Part shown: positions 17,280-26,670 of the stretch, one piece after another
Layout of the letters: every line of letters starts with the position of its first letter
How positions within the stretch are numbered: the stretch's first letter is position 1
From: Azotimanducus chitobiosivorans
Lineage (GTDB): Bacteria > Pseudomonadota > Gammaproteobacteria > Pseudomonadales > Azotimanducaceae
NCBI GenBank assembly: GCA_965200235.1
Contig: OZ241339.1
Span: 620,001-684,000 of the forward strand
Direction: 5' to 3'
DNA length: 64,000 nucleotides
Translations under genes and position numbers: made by a program
The notes under the pieces: model-generated
What the model was told of the DNA's origin: nothing
The model's input: only the letters and a program-made list of their open reading frames with translations
The model's database searches: none

Positions 17280-18089
17280 ATGTCAGAACAGAAGGCCATC
17301 GCATTTCAAACCTCGCCGGCCATGGCGCCCGCCGAGGAGATTTGCCTTGAAGTGGATAATCTTTCGCTCGCCTACGGCGAGGTTCAGGCACTCACAAACA
17401 TCTGCCTCGATATTGCCAAGCGCAGCGTGACGGCGTTCATCGGGCCTTCTGGCTGCGGTAAGTCTTCCTTGCTGCGCTGCTTCAATCGCCTCAACGATCT
17501 CATTGACGATGCCAAGATCAAGGGCGAGATCAGACTCGGCGGCAAAAGCATCTACGCGCCGGATGCGGAAGTCTCGGAGCTGAGGCGGCGGGTTGGCATG
17601 GTGTTTCAGCAGCCCAACCCTTTTCCGAAGTCGATTGCCGACAATGTCGCCTACGGTCTCAAGCTGCACGGTGCCTTGCCGCAGTCGGAAATTGATGATC
17701 GCATTGAAGAATCGCTGCGACGGGCGGCGCTGTGGGACGAGGTGCGAGATCGACTCGGAGAGTCCGCGCTCGAATTATCGGGCGGTCAGCAGCAGCGACT
17801 TGTGATCGCCCGCGCTATTGCGGTCGAGCCTGATGTCCTGCTGTTAGACGAGCCCGCCTCAGCGCTCGACCCGATCTCGACACTGCGCATTGAAGAGCTT
17901 ATCCAACAACTGAAAGCGAGATATACGGTGGTGATTGTCACCCACAACATGCAGCAGGCGGCGCGCGTCTCCGACTACACAGCCTTCCTCTATCTCGGCG
18001 AACTGATCGAATACGGCGTCACCCAGGCGATGTTCACGAATCCGCAGGATCAGCGCACCGAGGACTACATCACCGGCAGGTACGGTTAG
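17280..18089 (+). CDS. pstB: PstB phosphate ABC transporter ATPase
   Basis: 269 residues. Walker A is GPSGCGKSSLL, the Q-loop lies in MVFQQPNPFPKSI, the ABC signature is LSGGQQQRL and Walker B is VLLLDEPASALDP, followed by the switch histidine in VIVTHNMQQAAR. The FNRLNDLI and NPFPKSIADNVAYGLK segments are specific to PstB. It powers PstCA phosphate import and, with PhoU, relays phosphate status to PhoR. Confidence 0.97.
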   Translation: MSEQKAIAFQTSPAMAPAEEICLEVDNLSLAYGEVQALTNICLDIAKRSVTAFIGPSGCGKSSLLRCFNRLNDLIDDAKIKGEIRLGGKSIYAPDAEVSELRRRVGMVFQQPNPFPKSIADNVAYGLKLHGALPQSEIDDRIEESLRRAALWDEVRDRLGESALELSGGQQQRLVIARAIAVEPDVLLLDEPASALDPISTLRIEELIQQLKARYTVVIVTHNMQQAARVSDYTAFLYLGELIEYGVTQAMFTNPQDQRTEDYITGRYG

Positions 18090-18096
18090 TGCTCCC

Positions 18097-18777
18097 ATGA
18101 ACCGACACATTTCAGAGCAGTTCGACGCCGAGCTTGAGCAGGTTCGGCTACTGATGATGGAGATGGGCGGGCTCGTGACGCGCCAGGTCGAGGCCTCGGT
18201 GCAGGCGTTTGTCAGTCACGACTCCGCCGGCGCCGCCGAAGTGCTTGGCAACGAGCAAGAGGTCAATCGTTTGGAACTGGTGATCGATGATCAATGTGTA
18301 CGCACTATCGCGCTCAGGCAGCCAGCCGCGCGCGACCTTCGCTTTCTCGTCAGTATTATGAAAGCCGGTACGGATCTGGAGCGTGCCGGCGACGAGACGG
18401 CGCGCATCGCCAAATTGACTGACAAGGTCTCGTCGCTCTCGCTTGCCGCGGACGACTATACGGATTTGAGGCGTATGGGCGCATTGGTCAGCAGTATGTT
18501 GCGCGAGTCGCTCGATGCGTTTGCGCGCATGAGCACGGGGGTTGCGCACGACGTGATTGCAGCTGATGCCGAGGTGGATTCGCTATACAGCCAAGTTGAA
18601 TCGGCGCTGTCTGATCATGCCCTGTGCCAGCCTATTGAGATTGAGCGAGCCTTTCCTGCCGTCTGGGTGGCGCGCTCGCTTGAGCGTATTGGCGATCATG
18701 CCAAGAATATTGGTGAACATCTCATCTATCTGATTGATGGCACAGATGTGCGGCATTCGAGCCCACCGAGCGCGTGA
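18097..18777 (+). CDS. phoU: PhoU phosphate-signalling regulator
   Basis: 226 residues, all-helical, two PhoU repeats (starts HISEQFDAELEQVRLLMMEMG; metal-binding helix RDLRFLVSIMKAGTDLERAGDE; second repeat ending ERIGDHAKNIGEHLIYL). It dampens PhoR kinase activity when phosphate is plentiful. It is the last gene of the Pho operon; the stem-loop array begins 27 bases after its stop. Confidence 0.95.
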   Translation: MNRHISEQFDAELEQVRLLMMEMGGLVTRQVEASVQAFVSHDSAGAAEVLGNEQEVNRLELVIDDQCVRTIALRQPAARDLRFLVSIMKAGTDLERAGDETARIAKLTDKVSSLSLAADDYTDLRRMGALVSSMLRESLDAFARMSTGVAHDVIAADAEVDSLYSQVESALSDHALCQPIEIERAFPAVWVARSLERIGDHAKNIGEHLIYLIDGTDVRHSSPPSA

Positions 18778-18804
18778 ACTGCGCTCGGCGCGTCACTAAG
18801 TATG

Positions 18805-19023
18805 GTCTGAACAAGTCCATCCTTGGACTTGTTCAGACTCGCAAAGCTTCAATTGCGATTGAAGCTTTGCTCGCGAATTCAATGCCTTACGGCACTGAAT
18901 TCATCGGGCACTTCCTTGTGCCCGACCCTGCGGGCGGCTGAGCCTTGCATCTTTGCTCCTGCAAAGATGTCGGCGGCACTTCCATGTGCCGCTAGGGAAA
19001 CTCTGTTGTTCAGAGTTTCCCTA
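18805..19023. repeat. Array of seven stem-loops between convergent phoU and lysR
   Basis: Seven perfect or near-perfect inverted repeats follow one another with spacers of mostly 1-22 bases. Arms: 18805-18819/18824-18838 (15 bp, loop TCCT); 18841-18853/18858-18870 (13 bp, TGCG); 18875-18886/18891-18902 (12 bp with one A.C mismatch, TTAC); 18904-18911/18918-18925 (8 bp, TTCCTT); 18948-18956/18961-18969 (9 bp, TCCT); 18973-18979/18986-18992 (7 bp, TTCCAT); 18993-19005/19011-19023 (13 bp, TTGTT). The arm sequences differ from hairpin to hairpin, so these are not copies of one repeat; several loops share a TCC core. No open frame of note is present. Confidence 0.9.
18993..19023 (-). terminator. 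Terminal hairpin overlapping the lysR stop codon
   Basis: A 13-bp perfect stem, TAGGGAAACTCTG with loop TTGTT, whose right arm includes the stop codon of the minus-strand LysR gene. It could end lysR transcription and block read-through from phoU, but there is no T-tract on either side, so an intrinsic terminator is not proven. Confidence 0.4.
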
Positions 19024-19941
19024 ACAGGTCGCAATCTTTGTCAAGATTTGCTTGAATCGCTTGAGTGGCGGGGTTGCCTCGGATGCGCGCCGTGATACGG
19101 TGCCAGCCTCAAGATGGCACTGGAAGGCGTTCACTGGCACCACCTTCAAGGGTGGGTTGTACCGGCCGCGAGTGACGGCGGAGCAGAGGTAAGCGAGATA
19201 GGGACCGGCTTGCATCAGCGCCAGGGACAGCGTGCTTGAACGCAGGACAGTCTCGACGCGCCTTCCGGTGTGCATCTCAAGCTCGCGGAAGACCTTGTCT
19301 AGCGAGGGCAACGGGTCTTGCGAGCCGCCATGCGCGTCGAAGTCATAGTCGATCCACGGGTATTCAATGAGGTCGTGGAAGTTTGGGCGCTCAATTTCAT
19401 GAATTGGGTGGCGCTCGTGGGCGACGACGTTGAAGTGCATGACAGTGGCAGGTTCACGGCTGAGGAAGTTCGGCAACGGGGAGTCATTCATGAATACGCC
19501 GCAGTGCAGGTCGATCACGCCTTCGCGCAGCATCTCGATACCTTCGCGGTAGGTCTTGGTGGTGAGCACGAGCTCAATGCCCGGTAAATCACGCTGAAAC
19601 TCTGCGATCACCTGTGGGATGATCACTTGCATCCACACTGGCGTCGCGCTGACGTGTAAGGTGCCAGCAATGCCACCGAGGAGCGCGTTTACTTCGTTGT
19701 CGGCCTTGTCGAGTTCATGCAGGAGATGCTGCGCCCTCTCAACGACAAAGGCACCGTAGGGTGTGAGACGAACGCCTCGTTGGATGCGCTCGAATAGCTG
19801 CCCTTGAAACTGCTCTTCGAGTCTTGCGATGATTCGTGACAGGCCGGGCTGCGAGACATGTAGTTTCTCGGCGGCAACATTCACCTTGCCCTCGCGGGCG
19901 AGGGTGATCAATCGAATCAAGTCATTGCGTCGATCAAACAC
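19021..19941 (-). CDS. LysR family transcriptional regulator
   Basis: 306 residues from a GTG start. The N-terminal winged helix-turn-helix (LITLAREGKVNVAAEKLHVSQPGLSRIIARLE) is a textbook LysR reader head; the C-terminal part is the two-lobed effector-binding domain. The target is not evident: no divergent gene lies within 280 bp, and the interval upstream (19942-20223) holds no open frame, only AT-rich DNA around 19985-20055 that could be its own promoter. Confidence 0.9.
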   Translation of the reverse strand: MFDRRNDLIRLITLAREGKVNVAAEKLHVSQPGLSRIIARLEEQFQGQLFERIQRGVRLTPYGAFVVERAQHLLHELDKADNEVNALLGGIAGTLHVSATPVWMQVIIPQVIAEFQRDLPGIELVLTTKTYREGIEMLREGVIDLHCGVFMNDSPLPNFLSREPATVMHFNVVAHERHPIHEIERPNFHDLIEYPWIDYDFDAHGGSQDPLPSLDKVFRELEMHTGRRVETVLRSSTLSLALMQAGPYLAYLCSAVTRGRYNPPLKVVPVNAFQCHLEAGTVSRRASEATPPLKRFKQILTKIATC

Positions 19942-20223
19942 GTTGGGAGCCGGATACAGCCGGTCGGATGGCCTATGTGCTCAATACTAGCGACTTACTT
20001 CTAACTTGAATAATGACACTAGCTTTTGTATCTATAACCTATAGGCATATTAGGATTCCGAGCCGTGCTTCCCTGCAACCTGATCGTGTGAAATTGGTCA
20101 TTTCCCCATCGTGCTGGAGTTGCGGAGGAGGCACATGCGGGCGCCCGCAAGGCACAGAGCAAGATGGTGTTTGTTTTATACGAGCCGCAGCGCCGCCGCT
20201 AGCGACGGGACGCAAGAACGCCG

Positions 20224-22953
20224 CTATGCCGTCAGTTCTTTGACTGCGGAAAAGAAGCGAGCGTTCAGTTGCTTGCCGGCGGCCGCAACCGGTCCGGCGC
20301 GGCACCAGTCGCGCGCAACTTCGGTTGGGTCTTGTTGCTCGATCTGCGTGCCGCTCGCGCCTCGATTGATGCGCTCTACTTGAATCTTGAGGCGCAGCGC
20401 CTTGTCTTCGGGCGGTGATTCGCGTTCGAGATAAATGTCGAGCATGACGCACATGCGCCTGCGCTCGGCGAGGCTGGCCTCAAGGTCGGCCTCCGTCAAT
20501 TGCCCCGCGTGCGCGTCTTGCAATCGCGCAAGCCGAGCAAGCGACGCTTTGCCGAAGAGCCGCGCCGATATTTCGGTCAGTGTCGCGAGGGCTGCAGTAT
20601 CAATCGCTTCGCCTTGCAGTAGTGACTGCTCGGCATCGCCAAGGCCGCTATCAAGCTGCTCGGCAAGGTCGAGCAATTCAAGCTGTCGCGCCGCATCGCC
20701 TTCGCGCAATAGCTGCCGGTAGCGCCGCGAAAGGTCTCGCCACTTGGCGTCAATGTGCTTGAAGGATTCACCGCGCATGTCCTTGAATGCCTCCCACTCA
20801 TTACTGAACTGTGACATCTCGCTCGGTGTCGCGGTTTGCGCCTGTACATTCGCAAGCGTCTGCTCGAGTCGCTGTATCAGTTCGTGCGCCCTGCTGAGCC
20901 GATCCTGATAGGCCTCGTTCTCCTGAGTCTTCACCGTCCGGCGCTGCGAATACACCTGATCGCATAGTCCGCGAAACTCTTTCCAAAGCTTGCGGTTGGC
21001 GGAATAGCTCATGGCGCCGACTTCACGCCAGCGCGCTTGAATGGCGGTGGTACCCTCGACGAGGCGCTCGGTGGATGTGGTGGACTCAAGCAGTGCGCGT
21101 AGCTCGGAAATGAGCCCCCGCGCCTTGACCTCGCTGCCTTTCCAATGCCCTGACAAGCGCGAAAACAGATCATCGCAGAGGCTATCGAATCGCTTCTGAA
21201 GCGCTTTCACCTTGGCTCGCTCCACCGGATAGGCGCCGCGCCATTCGTTGCGCGCAGTGCGCAGAATCTGATCGACGGATTTCCAATTAGGGTTTTTCCA
21301 GTCCTTTTGCTCAATGTAGCGCTCAAGGTCTTCGCAGATCTGCTTGCGCGTCGCGAGATTGCGCTTGCGAAGCTCGGCCTGCTGCCCGAAGTGCTCGCGG
21401 CACGGCGCGTAGGCGGATTCGGCGAGGCGTTCGAAGCGTCGCCGCAATTCATGATCACGCGCACCGCTGAACGGGCCGGTCGCCTTCCATTCTTCGCGCA
21501 GCAAGCGAATATGGTCCACTTGCTCATCCGCTGGCAGCGGGTTCTCAGCGATTTCCGCCATGCGCTCGCACAGGGACTCGCGTTTCGGCGTCGCAGCATA
21601 TGCCTGCCAATCGCGCAGTCGCTGTATATCCTTGTCGGTATCGCGCAAGCGCTTCCACAGTTTCCGTGCTCGCGATTGACTCAGCAGGCGAAGCGTGTCG
21701 CCGCATTCGCGTCGCAAATCGCTTGCTTTGCCAAGACGCCCAAGCTCGATTTCAGATTTGAGCGTCGCCGCCGTCTCATCAAAGCGTGTTAGCAGTTCGC
21801 GTTCGAGGGCATCGGTCGCCGCGCTGTAGTCGCTTGCGGCGCGCAGCCAGGCATTGAGATTGGCCGAGAGTGCGGCGTTGACCCGGTGCGTAAAGGACTC
21901 GAGGCGCTTCCTCATGGAGGCGAGCTGGCCCGCCTGCTGCCAGATCTGACGGTAGTCGTCAATGTGCTTCGGGGCGTTGAATGTCGGCGGCGCATCTTGC
22001 AGCAGCGCTTCGATGTGCTCGGTTTCTTCTGGTGAAAGCGCTTCGACCCGGACGAGGCGGTTCTTCTCAGGTTGCGGTACGTCGCGGGTGCGCGCGGAAG
22101 GCGTCTCGGTCTGCTCGCTTTGCTCGGAGCGAACATGCGATTCTTTCGATCTGCGCGCCTTGGCGACTTCCATTGCGTGCGTATATGGCTTGCTGCCGGC
22201 AAGGCGAGGGAATGCCGTGCGCAGTTGCGGACAGGCCTCGAGCGCATGATCGCGCGCGGATTCGCACTCCTGCCATTCCTGTTCGATGATGTTCAACCGC
22301 GCATCAAAGGTGCGATCCATTGGCATGCGCGACAGTTCCTCAATGCGCGCCGCAATGTCTTCGGCACGGGTGTTGGCCTCAAGCAGAGTTCGGCGCGTGC
22401 TGCGAATCCGGTCGAGGCGCGTTCGCGCGGCGCGGTAAACGTTCTTGTCGCGGTTCTTGGCCTTGCCCGCGAGGTCGTTCAGGATGGCTTCGGTCGTAAC
22501 CAGGTCGGCTGCGGCGCGGCGCACCCCCGCATGGCTCGCTTCGCACGCGACGGCAGCCAGGCTCGCTTCGTCTAGGGTATCGAGCAGCGGCGCCGCGCTC
22601 TCTTCATCTCGAATCGCGCGAACAAAGGCGAGCTTGACAGGCACCGACTCGAAGAGCGCATCCACCTGCTCGCTGTTCCCTTGGTGCATCAGGCGCGCGA
22701 TGGCGTCGGCCGCGGCGCGCGCGAGTTCGGCATCTTTCGTCAGCAGGTCGGTGAGGATGCCGAGGTCGTCAAGCTTGGCGATGGCGGCGAGTCGAATAGA
22801 TCGATCATAGGATTCGCTTGTATGCGCGAGTTCGGCCAGGTCTTTGCGATAGATCGATACATCGTCCGGCTCGAGCGATTCAATGCGTGCGGCGATAGCC
22901 GGCGCCGAGCCGCCACTCAAGTTGACACGATTGCGAAACCGCCGGGAGATCAT
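20224..22953 (-). CDS. DUF349 domain-containing protein
   Basis: About 909 residues from the ATG at 22953 (TTG 22977 is an alternative). The first ~200 residues are HEAT-like helical repeats (IRLAAIAKLDDLGILTDLL, AARAADAIARLM type units); the remainder consists of successive charged helical DUF349 units with conserved tryptophans (EWKATGPFSGARDHELRRRF, NEWRGAYPVERAKVKALQKRF, RWREVGAMSYSANRKLWKEF). Likely an extended cytoplasmic scaffold; function of the family is not established. Divergent from the acyl-CoA dehydrogenase gene. Confidence 0.85.
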   Translation of the reverse strand: MISRRFRNRVNLSGGSAPAIAARIESLEPDDVSIYRKDLAELAHTSESYDRSIRLAAIAKLDDLGILTDLLTKDAELARAAADAIARLMHQGNSEQVDALFESVPVKLAFVRAIRDEESAAPLLDTLDEASLAAVACEASHAGVRRAAADLVTTEAILNDLAGKAKNRDKNVYRAARTRLDRIRSTRRTLLEANTRAEDIAARIEELSRMPMDRTFDARLNIIEQEWQECESARDHALEACPQLRTAFPRLAGSKPYTHAMEVAKARRSKESHVRSEQSEQTETPSARTRDVPQPEKNRLVRVEALSPEETEHIEALLQDAPPTFNAPKHIDDYRQIWQQAGQLASMRKRLESFTHRVNAALSANLNAWLRAASDYSAATDALERELLTRFDETAATLKSEIELGRLGKASDLRRECGDTLRLLSQSRARKLWKRLRDTDKDIQRLRDWQAYAATPKRESLCERMAEIAENPLPADEQVDHIRLLREEWKATGPFSGARDHELRRRFERLAESAYAPCREHFGQQAELRKRNLATRKQICEDLERYIEQKDWKNPNWKSVDQILRTARNEWRGAYPVERAKVKALQKRFDSLCDDLFSRLSGHWKGSEVKARGLISELRALLESTTSTERLVEGTTAIQARWREVGAMSYSANRKLWKEFRGLCDQVYSQRRTVKTQENEAYQDRLSRAHELIQRLEQTLANVQAQTATPSEMSQFSNEWEAFKDMRGESFKHIDAKWRDLSRRYRQLLREGDAARQLELLDLAEQLDSGLGDAEQSLLQGEAIDTAALATLTEISARLFGKASLARLARLQDAHAGQLTEADLEASLAERRRMCVMLDIYLERESPPEDKALRLKIQVERINRGASGTQIEQQDPTEVARDWCRAGPVAAAGKQLNARFFSAVKELTA

Positions 22954-23048
22954 CGATATTGCAGTTTGATGCAGCAATATATTCTCGCACGCTGTTCGGT
23001 ATCATGCGCTGTTCGCTATCAATCGCGACAGAGGACAGGTGTGCCGCA

Positions 23049-24179
23049 ATGGATTTTTCATTGAGCGAGGAACAGACGCTGCTTGCGGAGAGCTTGCAGC
23101 GCTATGTGCAAAACGAATATCAATTTGAAACCCGCCAGCAGATCGCCGCCACGCCCGAGGGGATGGACAAGCGCAACTGGCGCAAGTTTGGCGAACTTGG
23201 CTGGCTCGGCATGATGTTCAGCGAAGCGGACGGCGGCTATGGCGGCTCTGCCGTTGATCTCATGGTCATCATGGAACAGGTCGGCAAGGGATTGATCCTC
23301 GAGCCGTTCCTGTCCTCGCTTGTCCTTGCTGGCGGACTCATCGCCAAGGCGGGCAACGACGAACAAAAAGAGCGCTGGCTTGCCCCCATGATCGAAGGCG
23401 ACCTGATCGGCTGCTTCGCTTTCGCTGAAAAACAGTCGAGGTTCAACCTTCATGATGTTTCGGCGACCGCGCAAGCGACAGCGAGCGGGTATGCCTTGAA
23501 CGGCAGCAAGGCGGTCGTGCTCGGTGCGCCCAACGCCGATCTGATTGTCGTGAGCGCGCGCACGAGCGGCGATGTGCGTGATGCCGAAGGCGTGAGCTTG
23601 TTTGTGGTGACGCCGAACGCCGCTGGCGTGACGCTCACCGACTACGTGACCGTTGACGGCGGGCGCGCTGCCGAAGTTGCTTTCGAGAATGTCGAGCTTG
23701 GCGCCGATGCCCTGCTTGGCGAGATCGGCGCGGCCTCGTCCGTCATCGAGCGGGTGGTGGATGAAGCGCTGCTCGCTGTCGGTGCCGAGGCTGTTGGCGC
23801 CATGGAAGTGCTCTACAAGGCGACCGTCGAGTATGCGAAGCAGCGCAAGCAGTTCGGCGTGCCGATTGGGTCTTTCCAAGTGCTGCAGCACCGCATGGTG
23901 GACATGTTCATGGCGCATGAGCAAGCCAAGTCGCTGATGTACATGGCTGCGATCAGGCTTGATGAGGACGATGCGGCCGAGGCGCGCAAGGCGGCGTCCG
24001 CGTTCAAGGTGCAGGTCGGCAAATCTGGCCGCGCGGTAGGGCAGGGCGCGGTGCAAATCCACGGCGGCATGGGCATGACCGACGAGCTGAACATCGGCCA
24101 TTATTTCAAGCGATTGACCGTGATCGAGACGTTGTTTGGCAATACTGACCATCACCTGAAGCGCTTCGCATCGATCTGA
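23049..24179 (+). CDS. Acyl-CoA dehydrogenase family protein
   Basis: 376 residues from the ATG at 23049, which matches the family N-terminus (MDFSLSEEQTLLAESLQRYV); the frame upstream to 22959 is not supported. The FAD/acyl-CoA fold is intact: the signature YAKQRKQFGVPIGSFQVLQH and the C-terminal GAVQIHGGMGMTDELNIGHYFKR are present. It oxidises an acyl-CoA to the 2-enoyl form; chain preference is unknown. 18 bases separate it from the downstream hydrolase gene. Confidence 0.93.
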   Translation: MDFSLSEEQTLLAESLQRYVQNEYQFETRQQIAATPEGMDKRNWRKFGELGWLGMMFSEADGGYGGSAVDLMVIMEQVGKGLILEPFLSSLVLAGGLIAKAGNDEQKERWLAPMIEGDLIGCFAFAEKQSRFNLHDVSATAQATASGYALNGSKAVVLGAPNADLIVVSARTSGDVRDAEGVSLFVVTPNAAGVTLTDYVTVDGGRAAEVAFENVELGADALLGEIGAASSVIERVVDEALLAVGAEAVGAMEVLYKATVEYAKQRKQFGVPIGSFQVLQHRMVDMFMAHEQAKSLMYMAAIRLDEDDAAEARKAASAFKVQVGKSGRAVGQGAVQIHGGMGMTDELNIGHYFKRLTVIETLFGNTDHHLKRFASI

Positions 24180-24197
24180 TTCGTCGCGGAACCGAAG

Positions 24198-25085
24198 GTG
24201 CCGCGTTGGCAGCGAAACCCCGAGCCGGAAGTGCCGGCGTGGTTCTGGCGCGCCGTTGATACGCCGTCTCGAGAGGGACGTGTGGCGGTGGACAAGTGCG
24301 ACATCGTCTACCGCTCTTGGGGCGATGCTTCGAATCCGCCGCTGCTCCTGGTGCACGGCATGATGGCGCATTCGCGCTGGTGGGACTTCGTCGCGCCGCA
24401 ATTGACCGACGATTGGTTTGTCACCGCGATTGACCTCGGCGGCATGGGTGATTCGGACTTTCGCCACGACTATTCGGGCGATACCTTTGCGAGCGAGATC
24501 AAGTCCGTGTGCGATGCCGCCGGACTCGATGAGCGTGTCGTCCTCGTTGCGCACAGCTTCGGCGGCGCCATGTCTATCAAGGCGGTCAATCGCTATCCTG
24601 ATCGCTTCGCAGCCTTGGTGCTGGTGGATTCCGGCCTGCGCGCGCCCGATGAAGGCGAGCCGGAACGTCCGAGCCTGCGAGGCGGCGGCGCCTATCCTGA
24701 TCGCGCGAGCGCCGAGGCGAGATTCCGCGTGCAGCCGCCGCAGGAAGTGCGTGCGCCCTATACCGCGCGCTATATCGCCAGCCAGTCCTTAATGCCTGTT
24801 GACGGCGGTTGGGCGTGGAAGTTTGATGATGACCTGCTCAGCGCACGGTCAGGTCTGGCGCTTGCGGCTGGCGAAGTGTCCTCCTTGAATCTGCCCGTCG
24901 CGCTTCTCTATGGCGAAGACAGCTCGCACTGCTCGGCGCGCACTGTCGAGTACATGCGCGAGCTGATACCGGGGACGTTCTTGGCGAAAGGCATCGCGGA
25001 TGCCCAGCATCATGTCTTTCTTGATCAGCCAGAGGCGTTTGTATGCACGTTGCGAGAGACGCTGGCGGGCCTCACCTCGTCCTAA
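24198..25085 (+). CDS. Alpha/beta-fold hydrolase
   Basis: 295 residues from a GTG start. LLLVHGMMAHSRWWDFVAP holds the oxyanion-hole HG, VVLVAHSFGGAMS the nucleophile elbow (S120) and ADAQHHVFLDQP the catalytic histidine. The N-terminus is proline- and tryptophan-rich and unlike a signal peptide, so it is probably cytoplasmic. Co-directional with the acyl-CoA dehydrogenase; may act on an ester or thioester in the same pathway. Its end overlaps the convergent P450 gene by 14 bp. Confidence 0.88.
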   Translation: MPRWQRNPEPEVPAWFWRAVDTPSREGRVAVDKCDIVYRSWGDASNPPLLLVHGMMAHSRWWDFVAPQLTDDWFVTAIDLGGMGDSDFRHDYSGDTFASEIKSVCDAAGLDERVVLVAHSFGGAMSIKAVNRYPDRFAALVLVDSGLRAPDEGEPERPSLRGGGAYPDRASAEARFRVQPPQEVRAPYTARYIASQSLMPVDGGWAWKFDDDLLSARSGLALAAGEVSSLNLPVALLYGEDSSHCSARTVEYMRELIPGTFLAKGIADAQHHVFLDQPEAFVCTLRETLAGLTSS

Positions 25086-26358
25086 ACTCAATATGCAGGG
25101 ATTTCAGCGCGCGCAAGGCAAAGTTCGGCGCGACGGTGAAGTCGTTTTTGTCGGGTGCGAACCACACCTCGTCCACGCGGTCAATCAGCACCTTGAATGC
25201 CCAGTACATTTCGCGGCGGGCGAGCGGTGCGCCGAGGCAGTGGTGAACGCCTGAGCCGAACCCGAGGTGCCGTCCGGGCTTGCTGCGCTCAAGATCAATC
25301 TCGTGCGGGCAATCAAATTCGCGGCCATCGCGGTTGGCGGCGGCGTAGCGGACGTTGATGGTTGCGCCTTCGGGGATGGTCACGCCGTGCAGTTCAATAT
25401 CGCGGGTGGCGGTGCGGAACAAGCCTTGCACGGGGCTTTCAAGACGCACGACTTCTTCGATGAATGTGCGTAGGTGCTTCTCCGGGTTGTTCTTGAGCGC
25501 GCGCCAGACAGCGGGATTGTCAATCAGCAGCTTGACGCCGTAGCCGATGGCGTTGGTGGTGGTCTCGGAGCCGCCGACGAAGGTGTCGGCCATCATTTCG
25601 GCGTGCAATTCATTGTCGCTGAGCGTCCGTCCCCACTCTGGAATCTCGCGGTTGACGAGCTCTGAGAGCAGCGTGTCATCGGGTTCGCGCCGGAGCCGCT
25701 CGAAAATGCGTTGAAAATAGTGCTGCGCCTCGATTTCCATTTCCACCGACCAGCGCTCTTCTTCTTCAGTTTGCATCATGCCGAGTCGCTGCACCCACGC
25801 ATCCGTCCACGCCTTGATCTGCCAGATGTCTTCTTCCGGCACGCCCATCTGGGCGCCGATGACAATGAGCGGCAGCGGCACCGCCATTTGCTTGACCCAG
25901 TCGCAGCTGCCATCGTCGATGAACGCTTCGATGAGCTTGGTCGCCATCGCCTCGACAAACGGGTCCATGCCATTGATCTTCTTGGGGCGAAATGCCTCGT
26001 TGAACATGGCGCGCATCTGCTTATGATTGGGGTCGTCGCGGCCTGCGAGGGTCGGCGCTGGCAGCCAGCCCTTCTCGTGATAGAGGCGCTGCATGCGCCT
26101 CGCGTGCTCAATTTCGAGATGCGCGCGCGAGCCGCCTTTGCGCTGGTACATCGCGCTCGTGAAGGCCTTGGTGTCGAGCAGAATGTCGCGCAGGTCGTCA
26201 AAGCGTGTGACCACATACATGTTGGTGATGGGGTCCTTCCAGACGGGCGCTTGTTCTCGCAGCAGGTCATAGGCGGGGTATGGGCAGTTCTGCACGCCCG
26301 CATCGAGGAAGTTGACCTCGTCTGGGTTCTCGGGGATGACAGGCGCGTAGGGTTGCAT
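25072..26358 (-). CDS. Cytochrome P450
   Basis: 428 residues, soluble bacterial type. The I-helix carries ADTFVGGSETTTNAIG, the K-helix EEVVRLESP supplies the ExxR pair and FGSGVHHCLGAPLARRE is the haem loop with the proximal cysteine near 375. It needs ferredoxin or another redox partner, none of which is next door. Substrate unknown; the presence of acyl-CoA dehydrogenase, SDRs and a second P450 nearby suggests lipid, terpenoid or steroid oxidation, an inference. Confidence 0.93.
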   Translation of the reverse strand: MQPYAPVIPENPDEVNFLDAGVQNCPYPAYDLLREQAPVWKDPITNMYVVTRFDDLRDILLDTKAFTSAMYQRKGGSRAHLEIEHARRMQRLYHEKGWLPAPTLAGRDDPNHKQMRAMFNEAFRPKKINGMDPFVEAMATKLIEAFIDDGSCDWVKQMAVPLPLIVIGAQMGVPEEDIWQIKAWTDAWVQRLGMMQTEEEERWSVEMEIEAQHYFQRIFERLRREPDDTLLSELVNREIPEWGRTLSDNELHAEMMADTFVGGSETTTNAIGYGVKLLIDNPAVWRALKNNPEKHLRTFIEEVVRLESPVQGLFRTATRDIELHGVTIPEGATINVRYAAANRDGREFDCPHEIDLERSKPGRHLGFGSGVHHCLGAPLARREMYWAFKVLIDRVDEVWFAPDKNDFTVAPNFALRALKSLHIEFRTR

Positions 26359-26384
26359 TGAGGTGAGGACTTGTGTTTAGGCCG

Positions 26385-26606
26385 TTAGCTGTGCGCAAAG
26401 GGGTCCGGGGTGGACGGCCTCGGCGTCGGCGTTTCCGCCGCCGTGATGCGACGGGCAGGGTAGCGAACATGCTTCCGGTCGGATGCTGCCTCCATTGCCC
26501 GTATGTCTTGAAAGATGGCAGCAATGTTGTAATCAAAGTGCGCCGCACGTGCTTTTCGGACAGCGCGTAACTCGGCGATGATTGGGTCAGTCGGTGTCTT
26601 CTTCAT
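26385..26606 (-). CDS. Small hypothetical protein, 73 residues
   Basis: ATG at 26606 with GAGGAC before it. It starts KKTPTDPIIAELRAVRKARA and continues through an aromatic-containing AAIFQDIRAMEAAS helix to a basic, proline-rich tail. Short proteins with the DPII-E-RAVR and DIFxDIR pattern are widespread and often sit beside ATPases or toxins, but I know no proven function. It overlaps a tiny frame coupled to the AAA/DUF4143 gene and precedes the P450 gene. Confidence 0.6.
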   Translation of the reverse strand: MKKTPTDPIIAELRAVRKARAAHFDYNIAAIFQDIRAMEAASDRKHVRYPARRITAAETPTPRPSTPDPFAHS

Positions 26607-26670
26607 TGGTGTCCTCGTCGAGCACGTTTGGTGAGTCGATTCTCGAGCTTGGCTGTATCCGTGCGTCCAT
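26587..26670 (-). CDS. Possible 27-residue coupled ORF after the AAA ATPase (low confidence)
   Basis: The ATG at 26670 shares its A with the last base of the ATPase TGA (TGATG), a typical coupling overlap. The product starts MDARIQPSSR and ends acidic (LDEDTNEEDTD). The frame runs over the ATG of the 73-residue gene at 26606. Too short to confirm; it could be a remnant of an antitoxin or merely a translation relay. Confidence 0.25.
   Translation of the reverse strand: MDARIQPSSRIDSPNVLDEDTNEEDTD

Noticed and set aside
18805..19023. CRISPR or REP array
   Set aside because: The seven palindromes have different arm sequences and no constant spacer length, so there is no repeated unit.
23058..24554. 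498-residue minus-strand frame opposite the acyl-CoA dehydrogenase
   Set aside because: Antisense shadow; spans two confident genes on the other strand.
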